Below, one piece after another: positions 17,256 through 24,221 of a stretch of 64,000 bases of DNA (the stretch's first letter is position 1; each line of letters begins with the position of its first letter). The DNA is from Streptomyces sp. CB02959 (GTDB taxonomy: Bacteria; Actinomycetota; Actinomycetes; Streptomycetales; Streptomycetaceae), in contig NZ_NNBP01000035.1 of NCBI RefSeq assembly GCF_002803155.1, positions 1-64,000 on the forward strand. Reading direction: 5' to 3'. The position numbers and the translations under genes are program-made. Below the pieces are notes generated by a model, which made no database searches, was not told the origin of the DNA, and saw only the letters and a program-made list of their open reading frames with translations.

Positions 17256-18089
17256 CTAGCCGGTTTCCCGTTCCCTCAAGAAGTCGTCCCGGATTTCCTC
17301 GACGGCGGCCCTCATCAGGTCTCCGTACAGGGCGATGTGGGAGAAGCGGTCGAACGTCTCGATATAGGTCCCCACGTCCTTGGGATCCCGAGTGGTGTAC
17401 TCGGCGTGGAACGTCTCGGCGATGACGAGCCGGTCGTCGTGGAGGCTGAAGCAGTTCATGGGGAAGTCCGGCATGCGGCCGTTCTGCGGCACGATCCCGA
17501 TGCGGACGCGGGGGAGTCGGGCGAGGGACACCAGGCGATCGAGCTGGAGGGCCATCACGGCGGGCTTGCAGACCAGCCAGCGAAGGACGTGCTCACAGAT
17601 CAGGAAGTGGAAGCTCCGTCCTGCTTCGTACAAGGTCGCCTGTCGCTCAAGCCGTGCGGCCACCGTGCGCGCCCTGGTCGGCTCTGGCAGCGCCGGGGGC
17701 AGGCTGAAGACCGCGGACGCGTATTCCGGGGTCTGGAGCAGTCCCGGAATCAGCTGTCCCTGGAAGAGCCTGAGACGCACGGTGGTGGCCTCAATGGCCT
17801 TGATGGTGTTCTGGTGCTTCCACGGTCCCATGCGGCGCAGCAGGCGCCACGCAGTGGCCTCTGTGACTTCCGTCCGGGCCGTGGCCAGGAATTCGCCCTT
17901 CACCGCTTCGGAAACGCCGACGGCGCTCAGGACCAGGTCGACGTCCTGAACTGTGGGGAGGGTCCGCCCGTTCTCGATCTTGGACAGCTTTCCGGCCGAC
18001 ATCGAGGCCCTGCGGGCCACGGTGCTTCCGGTCAGTCCGGAGGCGATCCGCAGCGTCCGCAGGGCTCTGCCGATGGACTCCGTGCTCAG
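17256..18089 (-). CDS. XRE-family regulator with DUF5753 (Scr1-like), probable CTG start
   Basis: About 277 residues. The N-terminal helix-turn-helix (GRALRTLRIASGLTGSTVAR...MSAGKLSKIENGR) is followed by the DUF5753 ligand-binding-like region (LFQGQLIPGLLQTPEYA, HFLICEHVLRW, RVRIGIVPQNG, VIAETFHAEYTTRDP). The first ATG/GTG/TTG in frame is GTG 18020, which would remove half of the HTH. CTG 18089 restores it, has CAGGAG 8 nt upstream, and overlaps the stop of the upstream gene as CTGA. I therefore extend to 18089. It is the last gene of a three-gene unit with the DUF6879-like gene and a 72-residue gene. Its likely role is as a DNA-binding regulator or antitoxin-like partner. Confidence 0.85.
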   Translation of the reverse strand: MSTESIGRALRTLRIASGLTGSTVARRASMSAGKLSKIENGRTLPTVQDVDLVLSAVGVSEAVKGEFLATARTEVTEATAWRLLRRMGPWKHQNTIKAIEATTVRLRLFQGQLIPGLLQTPEYASAVFSLPPALPEPTRARTVAARLERQATLYEAGRSFHFLICEHVLRWLVCKPAVMALQLDRLVSLARLPRVRIGIVPQNGRMPDFPMNCFSLHDDRLVIAETFHAEYTTRDPKDVGTYIETFDRFSHIALYGDLMRAAVEEIRDDFLRERETG

Positions 18090-18595
18090 CGGTGCCGCTC
18101 CTGGTAGTCGGCGAACGGCACGGCATGCGTCAGTGCCACGTCGCGGTAGCCCTGGTACGCGCCGAGCTCGTCCGGGGGCAGCAGTTCGGCGCCGATGAAC
18201 GCGCCGTACTCGGTGTAGTGCATGCGGTACACCTGCCGGTCGTCGAACAGCCAGAAGTCATGGTCGGGCAGACCTGTCACGGGCCGCTCGGCGAGGTCGA
18301 CGATCCCGATGGATTCCCCGGCCTCGATGTTGCCGGGGTACGCCGCCAGTTCGTACCGCAGGTAGTCGGTCAGCGGTGAGGTGAGGACGTGGACCCGAGA
18401 GACCTGCTTGCCCTTGTCGGTCATCGATCGCACCCAGGGGTTGTCGGCCCATTCCGGGCCCATGTCCTCCCCGGCGAGGAATCGGGCGATCTCTTCACGC
18501 TCCTCCTCCACGTCGTACTCGGGCAGTGTCTCCAGCCGAAACGCGGTCCGCTCGAAGGCGTCGAAGAGCCGGCCGAACTGCTCACCGCTGAGCAC
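18086..18595 (-). CDS. DUF6879-like protein
   Basis: A 169-residue acidic protein. Its order of conserved segments (LFDAFERTAFRLETLPEYDV, EEREEIARFLAG, SRVHVLTSPLTDYLRYEL, FWLFDDRQVYRMHY) matches the DUF6879 group that commonly sits next to XRE/DUF5753 regulators in Streptomyces. GTG 18595 has GGAGGAG 8 nt upstream and overlaps the preceding gene by 14 nt. The stop overlaps the CTG start of the next gene. The biochemical function is unknown. The tight coupling suggests the three products act together, possibly as a toxin/antitoxin-like or developmental control module. Confidence 0.8.
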   Translation of the reverse strand: MLSGEQFGRLFDAFERTAFRLETLPEYDVEEEREEIARFLAGEDMGPEWADNPWVRSMTDKGKQVSRVHVLTSPLTDYLRYELAAYPGNIEAGESIGIVDLAERPVTGLPDHDFWLFDDRQVYRMHYTEYGAFIGAELLPPDELGAYQGYRDVALTHAVPFADYQERHR

Positions 18596-18800
18596 GGAAG
18601 TACTCCTCCAGAACCGCTGCGGGAATCCGCACGGCGGTTTCCCCTTCGGGGAGAGCGAGCTGCGCCAGTTCTTCCGGATCGCTGATCACGTATCCCTGCA
18701 CCACGTAGTCGTCGGTGGCGGTCTTGGCCCACAGGGTCGGGCAGGTGCCGTTTTTGCAGTCCGGAGACCCGGACAGTTTCCGCAGTGGCTCGGCGGCCAT
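18582..18800 (-). CDS. small conserved-looking protein, first gene of the DUF6879/XRE unit
   Basis: A 72-residue protein starting at ATG 18800 (GAGGGGG 6 nt upstream). It contains CKNGTCPTLW, a Cys pair four residues apart that could bind metal or form a disulfide. DYVVQGYVISDPEELAQL follows, then the acidic LPEGETAVRIP. It overlaps the DUF6879-like gene by 14 nt. I recognise it only as a frequent companion of DUF6879 genes; no function is known. The promoter should lie in 18801-18950. Confidence 0.75.
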   Translation of the reverse strand: MAAEPLRKLSGSPDCKNGTCPTLWAKTATDDYVVQGYVISDPEELAQLALPEGETAVRIPAAVLEEYFRAQR

Positions 18801-18950
18801 GGATTCCCCCTCGACGTCTTCGGGTGGTCCCCGTCGTGTTCGATGCTCCGACGCGGTGATGGGCCGGTCAAGGACTGATCCTTTCCACAACGGGAAAGGC
18901 CGCGTGCGGGTGACCGCGCAAGCTTTCAGGGCCCCTTCAGGTGGTCCCGT

Positions 18951-20177
18951 TCACACGACCCCCAGGCGAATTCCCAGTTCGGCCAGTCGCCCGCGCTTCT
19001 GCGTGCGGAGCATCGTCCCCACGGTCTCGCGGACTCCGGAATGCATTCGGGTCGCCTGCGGAGCGAGGTGCTCGGCGCGGAGGAACGCGTCGAGCGCCTG
19101 GTCGCGCTGGCCGTTGTAGAAGTGCGCACGTCCCACGTCGATGTAATGGTGTGAGCGTCGCTCGCGGCTGTAGGTCTCGGGCAGTTCGACCTTTTTCGCC
19201 CTCTCGACGGCGAGGCGGCCATGCCCCAGCTCGACGGGCAGGCTCACGCCCCAGATGGCCACGTTCGTCGGGCCGAACTGGAGGTGCCAATCGTCGCGGT
19301 CGCGACCAAGCTGGGCCGCCGCGGCCTCTGCTCGGCGCCAATGCCGGTCGGCCGCGTCCTTTTCGGCAGCGCGTGCGTGGTTCAACGCGGCTTTCAACTC
19401 GAAGGCGCCACGCAGCGACACTGCCTCGGGGGGTGGCGACGGCATGCGCGTAAGGGCCGTCAATGCGGCGTCGATGATGGCTCCTGCCTCGTCGTGCTCA
19501 CCGATGTTCAGGAACTCGCCTGCGTCATACCACTGGGCGGCCAGGACGCGCAGTGGATCGCCGGTGGCTTCGGCGGACCAGACGACCCGTTCTGTCGCGA
19601 GGGTGGCGTCGGAGACATGACCGAGCTTGTACAGGTACTGCATGGCGCACTCGTAGGCCGTGGCCAGCATCGAGAACACCTCCCGGTGCGCGGCGCCTTC
19701 GGAGACTTCGGCCGCTACCTGCAGGTCTCGCAGCAAGGCGGGAAGGACCTCGCCGGCGTTCGCCAACTTGGCCGCCTGGCGATCGCTGTTGGCTGCACGG
19801 GTCCGGGCGCGGAGCTCGACGAGGTCCACGCCCGCGGCCTCGTCGTCGGTCGGGCGCGTGGGCCGACCGTGCCGAAGCACTGCGCGCCGGACCGCGGCCA
19901 CACCGGCGACGGCCGCCTGCCCGGCGAGGTCGGACTGCGGCGGGATCACCGGACCTCCGGTGATCTCGGTGGGGTGGCAGTCGAGAGCACGGCACATGGC
20001 GAGGATCACCGCGGGCCGGTCCAGCGCCCTGCGCCCCTGCTCGAACGCCTTCACTGCCGAGAGGCTGTATCCGGTCTCCGTGGCAAGGCGCTGTTGAGTC
20101 CACCGGCGGCGCATTCGGATGCGCGCCAGCCGCTGGCCGTTGCTGTCCGTCTCTCGCATGTCAGGGAAGTGCGCCAT
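18951..20177 (-). CDS. XRE-family regulator with TPR-like helical C-terminus
   Basis: A 408-residue protein. The HTH lies at about residues 16-70 (RLARIRMRRRWTQQRLATETGYSLSAVKAFEQGRR). Helical repeats follow up to the C-terminus, such as YECAMQYLYKLGHVSDATLATERVVWSAEATGDP and VDVGRAHFYNGQRDQALDAFLRAEHLAP-like units. This resembles Streptomyces XRE-TPR regulators. The start ATG 20177 has GGAG 7 nt upstream. A perfect inverted repeat, GTTCTGA/TCAGAAC (20188-20210), lies directly before the ribosome site, suggesting autoregulation. The gene is divergent from a short coupled gene pair at 20422-20810, which may be its regulatory target. Confidence 0.85.
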   Translation of the reverse strand: MAHFPDMRETDSNGQRLARIRMRRRWTQQRLATETGYSLSAVKAFEQGRRALDRPAVILAMCRALDCHPTEITGGPVIPPQSDLAGQAAVAGVAAVRRAVLRHGRPTRPTDDEAAGVDLVELRARTRAANSDRQAAKLANAGEVLPALLRDLQVAAEVSEGAAHREVFSMLATAYECAMQYLYKLGHVSDATLATERVVWSAEATGDPLRVLAAQWYDAGEFLNIGEHDEAGAIIDAALTALTRMPSPPPEAVSLRGAFELKAALNHARAAEKDAADRHWRRAEAAAAQLGRDRDDWHLQFGPTNVAIWGVSLPVELGHGRLAVERAKKVELPETYSRERRSHHYIDVGRAHFYNGQRDQALDAFLRAEHLAPQATRMHSGVRETVGTMLRTQKRGRLAELGIRLGVV

Positions 20178-20187
20178 GGTGGGCTCC

Positions 20188-20210
20188 GTTCTGACGTCGA
20201 CACTCAGAAC
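20188..20210. promoter_or_regulatory. perfect 23-bp inverted repeat (putative operator)
   Basis: The arms GTTCTGA (20188-20194) and TCAGAAC (20204-20210) are separated by 9 nt. The repeat sits immediately upstream of the XRE-TPR gene ribosome site. It resembles neither the CTGA-N7-TCAG family (spacing 9, not 7) nor a terminator, as no T-tract follows. Confidence 0.65.
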
Positions 20211-20421
20211 GGTACGCCCGGACCGGACTTGTGCGTAGCGATCGCCCTGCCGTCACCCGAGGGAGGGCACGGGAGGAAGCAGCTCATGGGGGCGGGGCTA
20301 CAAACCGTGGCCCTTCGTCTTCTTCTGGAGCCATACGGTCGGTCGGTACGCAACCACCGAAGACCCCCGCGGCCGCAGCAACGGCCCGGGGGCGTGGCCA
20401 ACGCCTCAGAGGAGCGTCGAC

Positions 20422-20514
20422 ATGCCGCACTGTATCGCCCGTATCTTCGAGCCGCCGTTGCGGTTGTCGGTGCCCGCCTCGGGACGGCGCCGGGTGGAGG
20501 TGGCGGGGCGGTGA
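20422..20514 (+). CDS. 30-residue peptide, translationally coupled to the next gene
   Basis: A short ORF with a strong GAGGAG 7 nt before ATG 20422. It encodes MPHCIARIFEPPLRLSVPAS followed by a basic tail (GRRRVEVAGR). Its TGA overlaps the GTG of the following gene as GTGA, the usual layout for coupled translation. The peptide is basic and amphipathic. Similar short leader ORFs starting with xxRIFxPLLRLLLP are, to my recollection, frequent in Streptomyces upstream of small genes; this was not checked. No function can be assigned. Confidence 0.55.
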   Translation: MPHCIARIFEPPLRLSVPASGRRRVEVAGR

Positions 20515-20810
20515 GCGAGGTGCGTGTGCCGCGGCTGCTGCCGTGGGTGTCGCCGGAGGGGAAGACCTGCTTCGTCCTGGGGGACGGGGAGGGGTTCGTG
20601 TCCCGGATGGCGGACCGGGTGGAGGCCGTTCAGCTGGATATGGCGGAGGGGCTGGTCGCGCACGCCGACGGCATGCTCGGTGAATCCAGGCTCTCGGAGC
20701 GGGAACTTCGTTTCCTGGCACGGAATTTGACGCGTGCGCTGCGCGATGTCCGTCGGGTGGCGGTGAGCCGCGGTGCTCGGCTGGGTGCGTCGGGTGGTGT
20801 GCCCGGCTAG
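20511..20810 (+). CDS. small hypothetical protein
   Basis: A 99-residue protein starting at GTG 20511 in a GTGA overlap with the 30-residue ORF. Segments VPRLLPWVSPEGKTCFVLGDGEGFVSRMADRVEAVQL and LSERELRFLARNLTRALRDVRRVA show a beta-rich first half and an amphipathic helical second half. There is no signal peptide or membrane segment. It lies divergent from the XRE-TPR regulator, as is common for small unknown partners of such regulators in Streptomyces. No family could be assigned. Confidence 0.7.
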   Translation: MSEVRVPRLLPWVSPEGKTCFVLGDGEGFVSRMADRVEAVQLDMAEGLVAHADGMLGESRLSERELRFLARNLTRALRDVRRVAVSRGARLGASGGVPG

Positions 20811-20987
20811 GAGCTCCCCCGATCGGGGCCGGCGGGTGTGGCTCGTCGGCCCCGGTCCGTCCTGCGGGGGGCGTCCCGGGCGTTCCCCTGAAGGGTGCCG
20901 CGCCGGGTGCGGTGCGGTGAGGGAGGTGGGCCCCGCCCGCCCCGGGTGTCGGGGTGGGCGGGGCCGTCGCGGTGTCCGCACCCTTGT

Positions 20988-21009
20988 CTGATGGGCCGTC
21001 AGGTATCAC
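20988..21009 (+). promoter_or_regulatory. CTGA-N7-TCAG operator (site d)
   Basis: The palindrome CTGATGGGCCGTCAG lies at 20988-21002, 69 nt upstream of the LLM start. TATCAC (21004-21009) directly after it could be the -10, in which case the operator fills the -35/-10 spacer. The promoter assignment is weak; the palindrome is clear. Confidence 0.65.
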
Positions 21010-21070
21010 CATGTCCGCACTTCGCGCGCCACGCGGTGGCGTGGGGCAGGGACGGACAAGGGGTGCAGTC

Positions 21071-22021
21071 ATGGTGCAAGTGCTGCCGCAGGGGCGGCTG
21101 GTGTACGGGATGCAGCTGCCCGTGCAGGCGCAGAGCGCGCTTTTCGCGGAGGGGTGGGAGGCGGCGGCCGGGCCGGAGGATCTGGTGGCGGTGGCGCAGG
21201 CGGCGGACCGGGCCGGGTTCGCCTACGTGGCGTGCTGTGAGCACGTGGCGATACCGCGGCGGCTGGCCGGGGCGATGGGGACGGTCTGGTACGACCCGGT
21301 GGCCACGCTCTCCTACCTGGCGGCGGTCACGGAACGGGTGCGGCTGTTGAGTCATGTGGCGGTGGTCGGGCTGCGGCACCCCCTGCTCAGCGCCAAGCAG
21401 TACGCGACGTTGGACCGGTTGTCGGGCGGGCGGCTGGTCCTCGGGGTCGGCGCCGGGCATGTGCGGGAGGAGTTCGAGGCGCTCGGGGTGGACTTCGCGC
21501 GGCGGGGCGCGGTGCTGGACGAGGCGATCGACGCGTTGAAGGCGGCGCTGGGGGAGGAGGAGTTCCCCGAGTTCAAGGGGGAGCGGTTCGCGTTCGGGGG
21601 GTTGGGGCAGGCGCCGCGGCCGGTGCAGCTGCCGCGGCCGCCGGTGTGGGTGGGGGGCTCGTCCCCGGCGGCGGTGCGGCGGGCCGCGGTGAAGGGGGAC
21701 GGGTGGCTGCCGCAGGGGGATCGGCGGGACCAGCTGCCGGGGCAGATCGCCGCGGTGCGGCGGTTGCGGGAGGAGGCGGGGATCGGGGAGCCGATCGAGA
21801 TCGGGGCGATCGCCGAGCCGGTGTACGTGGGGGAGCCCGGGTGGGAGGTCGGGCGGCGGACGCTCGCCGGGGCGCCGGAGCGGATCGCCGCCTCGCTGCG
21901 CGAGTACGGGGCGATGGGGGTGCACCAGATCCAGGTGCGGTTCCGCAGTCGGGGGCGGGCGGAGCTGGTCGATCAGGTCGCGGCCTTCGGGGCCGAGGTC
22001 GGGCCGCTGCTGAACGGCTGA
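21071..22021 (+). CDS. LLM-class F420-dependent oxidoreductase (TIGR03619-like)
   Basis: A 316-residue luciferase-like barrel. Motifs include GRLVYGMQLPVQAQ, AGFAYVACCEHVAIP, ERVRLLSHVAVVGLRHPLL, TLDRLSGGRLVLGVGAGHVREEFEALGVDF and PVWVGGSSPAAVRRAAVKGDGWLP. These are typical of probable F420-dependent members (TIGR03619), and fbiC elsewhere in the window shows the cofactor is made. ATG 21071 has AAGGGG about 9 nt upstream and is preferred over ATG 21011, which would overlap the presumed transcription start. It is the first gene of the unit LLM-SDR and is preceded by operator d. The substrate is unknown. Confidence 0.88.
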   Translation: MVQVLPQGRLVYGMQLPVQAQSALFAEGWEAAAGPEDLVAVAQAADRAGFAYVACCEHVAIPRRLAGAMGTVWYDPVATLSYLAAVTERVRLLSHVAVVGLRHPLLSAKQYATLDRLSGGRLVLGVGAGHVREEFEALGVDFARRGAVLDEAIDALKAALGEEEFPEFKGERFAFGGLGQAPRPVQLPRPPVWVGGSSPAAVRRAAVKGDGWLPQGDRRDQLPGQIAAVRRLREEAGIGEPIEIGAIAEPVYVGEPGWEVGRRTLAGAPERIAASLREYGAMGVHQIQVRFRSRGRAELVDQVAAFGAEVGPLLNG

Positions 22022-22072
22022 GCGCACGCACACCGGGACCGTCATCCGTACGCACACCACAGGAGCGCAGGC

Positions 22073-22858
22073 ATGGGCAAGCTCGACGGCAGGGTCATCG
22101 TCATCACCGGGGCGGCACGCGGACAGGGGGAGCAGGAGGCGCGGCTCTTCGTGGCGGAGGGGGCGCGCGTCGTGCTCGGCGACGTGCTGGACGAACAGGG
22201 GGAGGCGCTGGCGGCCGAACTGGGCGGGGAGCGGGCCCGGTTCGTGCATCTGGACGTGGCGGTGGAGGGGGACTGGGCGGCGCTGGTCGAGGCCGCCGAG
22301 GAGGCGTTCGGGAAGATCGACGGGCTGGTGAACAACGCCGGGATCCTGCGGTTCAACACGCTGGTGGACACCCCGCTGGAGGAGTTCTGGCAGGTGGTGT
22401 CGGTCAACCAGACGGGCTGCTTCCTGGGGATGCGGGCGGTGGCGCCGCGGATCGCGGCGGCCGGCGGCGGGACGATCGTCAACACCGCCTCGTACGCGGG
22501 GGTGACCGGGATGGCGTTCGTCGGGGCGTACGCCGCCACCAAGCACGCGGTGGTGGGGCTGACCCGGGTCGCCGCGCTGGAGCTGGCGGCGCAGGGGATA
22601 CGGGTGAACGCGGTCTGCCCGGGGGCGGTGGACACGCCGATGACGAACCCGGCGGCGCTGGATCCGTCGGCGGACCCTGCGGAGACCGCGCGGGCGGTGG
22701 GCGAGCTGTACCGGAAGCTGGTGCCGCTGGGGCGGATCGGGCGGCCGGAGGAGGTGGCCCGGCTGGCGCTGTTCCTGTCGGGGGAGGACTCGTCGTACAT
22801 CACCGGGCAGCCGTTCGTGATCGACGGCGGGTGGCTGGCCGGGGTCAGCCCGTTCTGA
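22073..22858 (+). CDS. short-chain dehydrogenase/reductase (SDR)
   Basis: A 261-residue classical SDR. The nucleotide-binding motif is seen as VIVITGAARGQGEQEAR (Rossmann T-G-x-x-x-G-x-G variant), NNAGILRF as the NNAG motif, Ser in INTASYAGVTGM-like NTASYAG, and the catalytic YAATK. The C-terminal LFLSGEDSSYITGQPFVIDGG is standard. It should oxidise a hydroxyl or reduce a ketone with NAD(P). A 51-nt gap separates it from the LLM gene upstream, so the two form one transcript from operator d. Operators e and f follow downstream, indicating a new promoter before the next gene. Confidence 0.92.
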   Translation: MGKLDGRVIVITGAARGQGEQEARLFVAEGARVVLGDVLDEQGEALAAELGGERARFVHLDVAVEGDWAALVEAAEEAFGKIDGLVNNAGILRFNTLVDTPLEEFWQVVSVNQTGCFLGMRAVAPRIAAAGGGTIVNTASYAGVTGMAFVGAYAATKHAVVGLTRVAALELAAQGIRVNAVCPGAVDTPMTNPAALDPSADPAETARAVGELYRKLVPLGRIGRPEEVARLALFLSGEDSSYITGQPFVIDGGWLAGVSPF

Positions 22859-22888
22859 GGGTGCCGGGCGGCGCGTGCGGACCCGTAG

Positions 22889-22979
22889 CTGATGCACCGT
22901 CAGGTTTGCGGGTTGCGGGTATTGACGGGTCCCGGTGCCGCTGGAACAGTCGGTGGCAGCCAATCTGACGGTACGTCAG
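22889..22979 (+). promoter_or_regulatory. tandem CTGA-N7-TCAG operators (sites e and f)
   Basis: CTGATGCACCGTCAG lies at 22889-22903 and CTGACGGTACGTCAG at 22965-22979, 76 bp apart start to start. A possible promoter between them is TTGACG (22922-22927) with AACAGT (22945-22950), spacer 17. This would place site f just past the start point and site e upstream, which allows looping or dual repression. Confidence 0.7.
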
Positions 22980-23017
22980 AAATAGCCGCAGCAGCGGATA
23001 AGGGACGGTGAACCCCC

Positions 23018-24154
23018 TTGGAATTCGGGCTCTTTGTGCAGGGCTACGTGCCCGCCGCGCGTGCGCAGGCCGACCCGGAGGCCGAGCACCACGCACTGAT
23101 GGAGGAGACCGAGTACGTCATCCAGGCGGACAAGTCCGGCTTCAAATACGCCTGGGCCTCCGAGCACCACTTCCTGGAGGAGTACTCCCACCTCTCCGCC
23201 AACGACGTCTACCTCGGCTACCTCGCGCACGCGACCGAGCGGATCCACCTGGGCTCCGGCATCTTCAACCCGCTCGCCCCGGTCAACCACCCGGTCAAGG
23301 TCGCCGAGAAGGTCGCCATGCTCGACCACCTCTCCGCCGGACGCTTCGAGTTCGGCTCCGGACGGGGCGCCGGCAGCCACGAGATCCTGGGGTTCCTGCC
23401 GGGCATCACCGACATGAACCACACCAAGGAGATCTGGGAAGAGACCATCGCGGAATTCCCCAAGATGTGGCTCCAGGACGAGTACGAGGGGTTCCACGGC
23501 ACACACTGGCAACTGCCGCCCCGCAAAATCCTGCCCAAGCCGTACGGGGCATCGCACCCGGCCATGTGGTACGCGGCCGGATCGCCGTCCTCGTACGCGA
23601 TGGCCGGGAAGAAGGGGCTGGGCGTCCTCGGCTTCAGCGTGCAGAAGGTCGCCGACATGGAGTGGGTCGTCGACTCGTACAAGAACGCGGTCAAGGACGC
23701 CGAGCCGATCGGCGACTTCGTCAACGACAACGTGATGGTGACGTCGACCGCCATCTGCGCGGAGACCCACGAGAAGGCCGTGCAGATCGCGGTCGGCGGC
23801 GGGCTCAACTACCTCCAGTCGCTGCTCTTCCGCTACCACGACACCTTCCCGCGGCCGGACGGCATCCCCCAGTGGCCCGAACTGCTCCCGGACTACACCG
23901 AGGAGATCATCGAGCTGCTGATCGCCGAGGAGCTGATGATCTGCGGCGACCCCGACGAGGTGCTGCGGCAGTGCAAGCGCTGGGAGCAGGCCGGCGCCGA
24001 CCAGCTCTCCTTCGGACTGCCGATCGGAGTGTCCTACGAGGACACCATGAACAGCATCAAGCTGATCGGCGAGCACGTCATCCCGAAGATCGACACCGAT
24101 CCGGTGCACCGGACCACCCGCTTCCGGCAGGCCGCGGGAACCACAGCCGGCTGA
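23018..24154 (+). CDS. LLM-class flavin-dependent oxidoreductase
   Basis: A 378-residue luciferase-like protein starting at TTG 23018. Motifs are FGLFVQGYVPAARAQ, WASEHHFLEEYSHLSANDVYLGYLAH, ERIHLGSGIFNPLAPVNHPV, MLDHLSAGRFEFGSGRGAGS and PAMWYAAGSPSSYAMAGKKGLG. The EHH and SGRG segments are typical of monooxygenase-type LLM proteins. Length and motifs differ from the TIGR03619-type neighbour, so it probably uses FMN/FAD or F420 on another step of the same pathway. It lies 39 nt downstream of operator f and is the first gene of the unit LLM-D-aminoacylase-aldehyde dehydrogenase. Confidence 0.88.
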   Translation: MEFGLFVQGYVPAARAQADPEAEHHALMEETEYVIQADKSGFKYAWASEHHFLEEYSHLSANDVYLGYLAHATERIHLGSGIFNPLAPVNHPVKVAEKVAMLDHLSAGRFEFGSGRGAGSHEILGFLPGITDMNHTKEIWEETIAEFPKMWLQDEYEGFHGTHWQLPPRKILPKPYGASHPAMWYAAGSPSSYAMAGKKGLGVLGFSVQKVADMEWVVDSYKNAVKDAEPIGDFVNDNVMVTSTAICAETHEKAVQIAVGGGLNYLQSLLFRYHDTFPRPDGIPQWPELLPDYTEEIIELLIAEELMICGDPDEVLRQCKRWEQAGADQLSFGLPIGVSYEDTMNSIKLIGEHVIPKIDTDPVHRTTRFRQAAGTTAG

Positions 24155-24221
24155 ACCCGACCCGCCCCGCGCGCCACCCGCCCGCCCCGCACACGCCCCG
24201 CACCGAGAAAGGACGCACGCC

